Below, one piece after another: positions 62,510-64,000 of a stretch of 64,000 bases of DNA (position 1 is the first letter of the stretch; each line of letters begins with the position of its first letter). Both the position numbers and the translations under genes were made by a program. The notes beneath the pieces are model-generated. The model had not been told where the DNA came from. It worked only from the letters and a program-made list of their open reading frames with translations, and did no database searches. Source of the DNA: Streptomyces antnestii (GTDB lineage Bacteria > Actinomycetota > Actinomycetes > Streptomycetales > Streptomycetaceae); the NCBI RefSeq assembly GCF_004005495.1, contig NZ_RZYA01000023.1:83580-147579 (forward strand). Direction: 5' to 3'.

Positions 62510-63112
62510 CTAGCCTCGCCAGATGTTGTCGAACGCCGCGTCTTCGATGGTGCGACGCTGCCGTACGGCTTCCAGTTCCATCTCCGCGTTGCCGACCGCC
62601 GCCAGGACCGCCGTCACGTCGTCCGGCACGTTCGAGCTGTCGACAGCTGACTCGTCATGGATTCCGACGGCGGCGGCCAGGGCGGCCAGAACGGGTTCGT
62701 GCCACGCCCAGCGGTCGGCGGCGCGACGGCGGTCGGGCGAATCGGCGGACACCCGTACGCCGCCCGCCCGGAAGGGCCTCCTGGAACGCTTCGGCTGCGT
62801 GGGCTCCGCCTCCGCCTCCAATGCGGCGACATAGGCCGAGGTCAGGTCGCGGCCTCGACGCCACAGCCAGTCGTCGACCGACTCGTACGGCTCCTTTCGG
62901 ACCAGCGACGAGGCGGCGGCCTGCAGCAGAGGGTCATCCGGTGCGGGGGAGGGGCCCGGCACGACGCGATCGCCGTCCAGCGCGATGGTCCGGGCGCTGA
63001 GCAGGTCGATCAGCTCGGCGCCCGCGAGAGCGAGCGACAGGTCGCCCTGCCTCACCTGGCCATTGGACTCGAAATCCCAGGCGACGATCAACAGGTCACG
63101 CGGCGTGCTCAT
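62510..63112 (-). CDS. GPP34 (GOLPH3-like) family phosphoprotein
   Basis: 200 residues. GDLSLALAGAELIDLLSARTIALDGDRVVPG, DPLLQAAASSLVRKEPYESVDDWLWRRGRDL and SPDRRRAADRWAW are the conserved blocks of the GPP34/GOLPH3 domain. The eukaryotic relatives bind phosphatidylinositol-4-phosphate at the Golgi; in actinobacteria, where the family is expanded, the role is unknown but membrane association is likely. No operon partner is evident. Confidence 0.88.
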   Translation of the reverse strand: MSTPRDLLIVAWDFESNGQVRQGDLSLALAGAELIDLLSARTIALDGDRVVPGPSPAPDDPLLQAAASSLVRKEPYESVDDWLWRRGRDLTSAYVAALEAEAEPTQPKRSRRPFRAGGVRVSADSPDRRRAADRWAWHEPVLAALAAAVGIHDESAVDSSNVPDDVTAVLAAVGNAEMELEAVRQRRTIEDAAFDNIWRG

Positions 63113-63737
63113 GAGCGGCTCCCTCCGGAGGCGTGTGCTGGCGGCTGGTCAACACGATCGCAGCCTGGTCACCGCGGTGCACCAGGGCAGGTCTGGCCGC
63201 ATGACTCGGGCTGAGGCGCGTCGCCCCTCCAGCTGGAGATCAGGGACCAGGACACGTCCGGGGCGTTCGGTACGGAGTCGGGCCGGTAGACGGGGGCGGT
63301 GCGCTGTGCGTCCTGTGCGTGTCGTACGGCCTCGGTCGAGGTCACGGGGGTGACGAGGCCGGCCTGGTGCCGGCTCGCGACGCGGGCAAGGGCGTGGCCT
63401 GAGGCCGCCAGGGGCACCAGCCGCTGTTGCGGTGGAACCACGGCGTGGGGAGCGTAGCCCAGGACCTCGGCGGGCTGAGGGGCGACGAGGCCCGATGGCC
63501 GAGGTCCTGAGGTGACGTCAGGACCAGGCTGCGAGGTGAGGCGGACATGGGGACACCGGCGTCCGCCGGCTCGCTGCGGGAGCCGACGCCCGAACAGGCT
63601 CGACTCGCCGTCCTCGAAACCGAGATCGAGATGCATCGCCCCGCCTTGTGTGGTGGCCTGGAAAAAAGACTGATTCCACCACAGCGATGCCGGACGACAG
63701 CACGCCGCCGCCCGGACGCGCTCGGAGGTGTGCTGTC
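63113..63737. other. Gene-poor stretch, nothing assignable
   Basis: About 620 bp. Several overlapping frames are open on both strands, the longest on the minus strand (63169-63768, about 200 codons), but its predicted product has no family features, is rich in Pro/Ser/Ala/Arg, and overlaps the start of the plus-strand propeller gene. Codon-position bias looks weaker than in neighbouring genes. It may be decayed coding DNA. The only recognisable element is GGAGG at about 63725, the ribosome-binding site of the next gene. Confidence 0.5.
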
Positions 63738-64000
63738 GTGCACACGAATCACAGTCCTGCGGTAACAAGCCGATCCGGCGGAAACCTCGATCTGTTCGTC
63801 GTCGGCGACGACGGCATCGTGTACACCACCTGGTGGTACGCGGGGATCGACTGGGCGGCCGTCACCGGGAACTGGCGCCCCATCGGCGGGTTCTTCCCCG
63901 CCGGAGCCCCGGTGACGGCGATCGCCAAGTCGCCCAGCAGCATCGACCTGTTCCTGACCGGGAACGACGGTGTCGTCTACACCTCCTGGTGGTACGAGGG
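63738..64000 (+). CDS. Beta-propeller (PLL/DUF346-like) repeat protein, 5' part only
   Basis: From GTG 63738 (GGAGG 8 nt upstream) the frame stays open to the window end. Two blades are visible: LDLFVVGDDGIVYTTWWYAG and, about 50 residues later, IDLFLTGNDGVVYTSWWYEG. The conserved D-G-x-V-Y-T-x-W-W-Y motif is typical of the DUF346/PLL-type seven-blade propellers found in sugar-binding lectins and secreted proteins. No signal peptide precedes the first blade, so the true start could be elsewhere, or the domain could follow a lost upstream part. Confidence 0.6.
   Translation, partial: MHTNHSPAVTSRSGGNLDLFVVGDDGIVYTTWWYAGIDWAAVTGNWRPIGGFFPAGAPVTAIAKSPSSIDLFLTGNDGVVYTSWWYE

Noticed and set aside
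63169..63768. 200-codon minus-strand open frame near the window end
   Set aside because: No recognisable motif, poor start context and overlap with the propeller gene start; not strong enough to call, though decayed coding DNA remains possible.

Overview
The window is high-GC actinobacterial DNA, almost certainly from a Streptomyces chromosome. Evidence: strong G/C bias at third codon positions, many GTG starts, ATGA-type overlaps, Tat-like and lipoprotein signals, two SpoIIE-type phosphatases, a GPP34 protein, and many one-component regulators next to catabolic genes. I see no rRNA, tRNA, CRISPR array, complete insertion sequence or phage module. The first and last genes are cut by the window edges.

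Layout. 0-7 kb: a PIG-L deacetylase and an acyl-CoA catabolic cluster (enoyl-CoA hydratase, dienoyl-CoA-reductase-like SDR, quinone oxidoreductase, two translationally coupled acyl-CoA dehydrogenases). 6.5-9 kb: two exported phosphodiester-active enzymes and a 64-residue membrane protein behind a 24-bp leader hairpin. 9-16 kb: DUF779 protein, AraC regulator, Baeyer-Villiger-type monooxygenase, PLP decarboxylase, GntR regulator and MHS transporter. 16-20 kb: GntR, amidohydrolase and APC permease. 20-27 kb: RibD-like reductase, FlK-like thioesterase, FUSC exporter, a 0.5-kb degenerate repeat field, DUF1345 protein, a frameshifted SpoIIE phosphatase and an O-methyltransferase. 27-30.5 kb: Hsp100 ATPase, small hydrophilic protein and GreA-like protein, probably one stress operon. 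30.5-37 kb: a molybdenum module (LysR, FdhD, FdhF/YdeP-type oxidoreductase, MoeA, di-Mop protein). 37-44 kb: a giant HAMP-array hybrid kinase with a response regulator, divergent from a HATPase/GAF/SpoIIE phosphatase. 44-47 kb: a MerR-methyltransferase fusion, a membrane-anchored unknown and a SnoaL-like protein. 47-50.6 kb: LysR plus pcaF-pcaI-pcaJ (end of the beta-ketoadipate pathway). 50.7-58.9 kb: TAP-like hydrolase, carotenoid-desaturase-like oxidoreductase, APC permease, gdhA and an M15-like lipoprotein. 58.9-64 kb: three small SnoaL-like proteins (one frameshifted), two TetR regulators, an FMN reductase, GPP34, and the start of a beta-propeller lectin-like gene.

How it fits together. 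Most of the window is regulator-plus-enzyme-plus-transporter cassettes for using organic acids, amines, ketones and aromatics, interleaved with stress signalling. The features that stand out are a leader hairpin that pairs with part of the ribosome-binding site of a tiny membrane protein; a MerR DNA-binding region fused to an SAM methyltransferase behind a 19-bp-spacer, apparently leaderless promoter; an Hsp100 with no recognisable ClpP-docking tripeptide; and a recurrent pattern of short tandem duplications (8-27 bp), many lying on or next to stop codons. All functional statements rest on reading motifs by eye, with no database searches.
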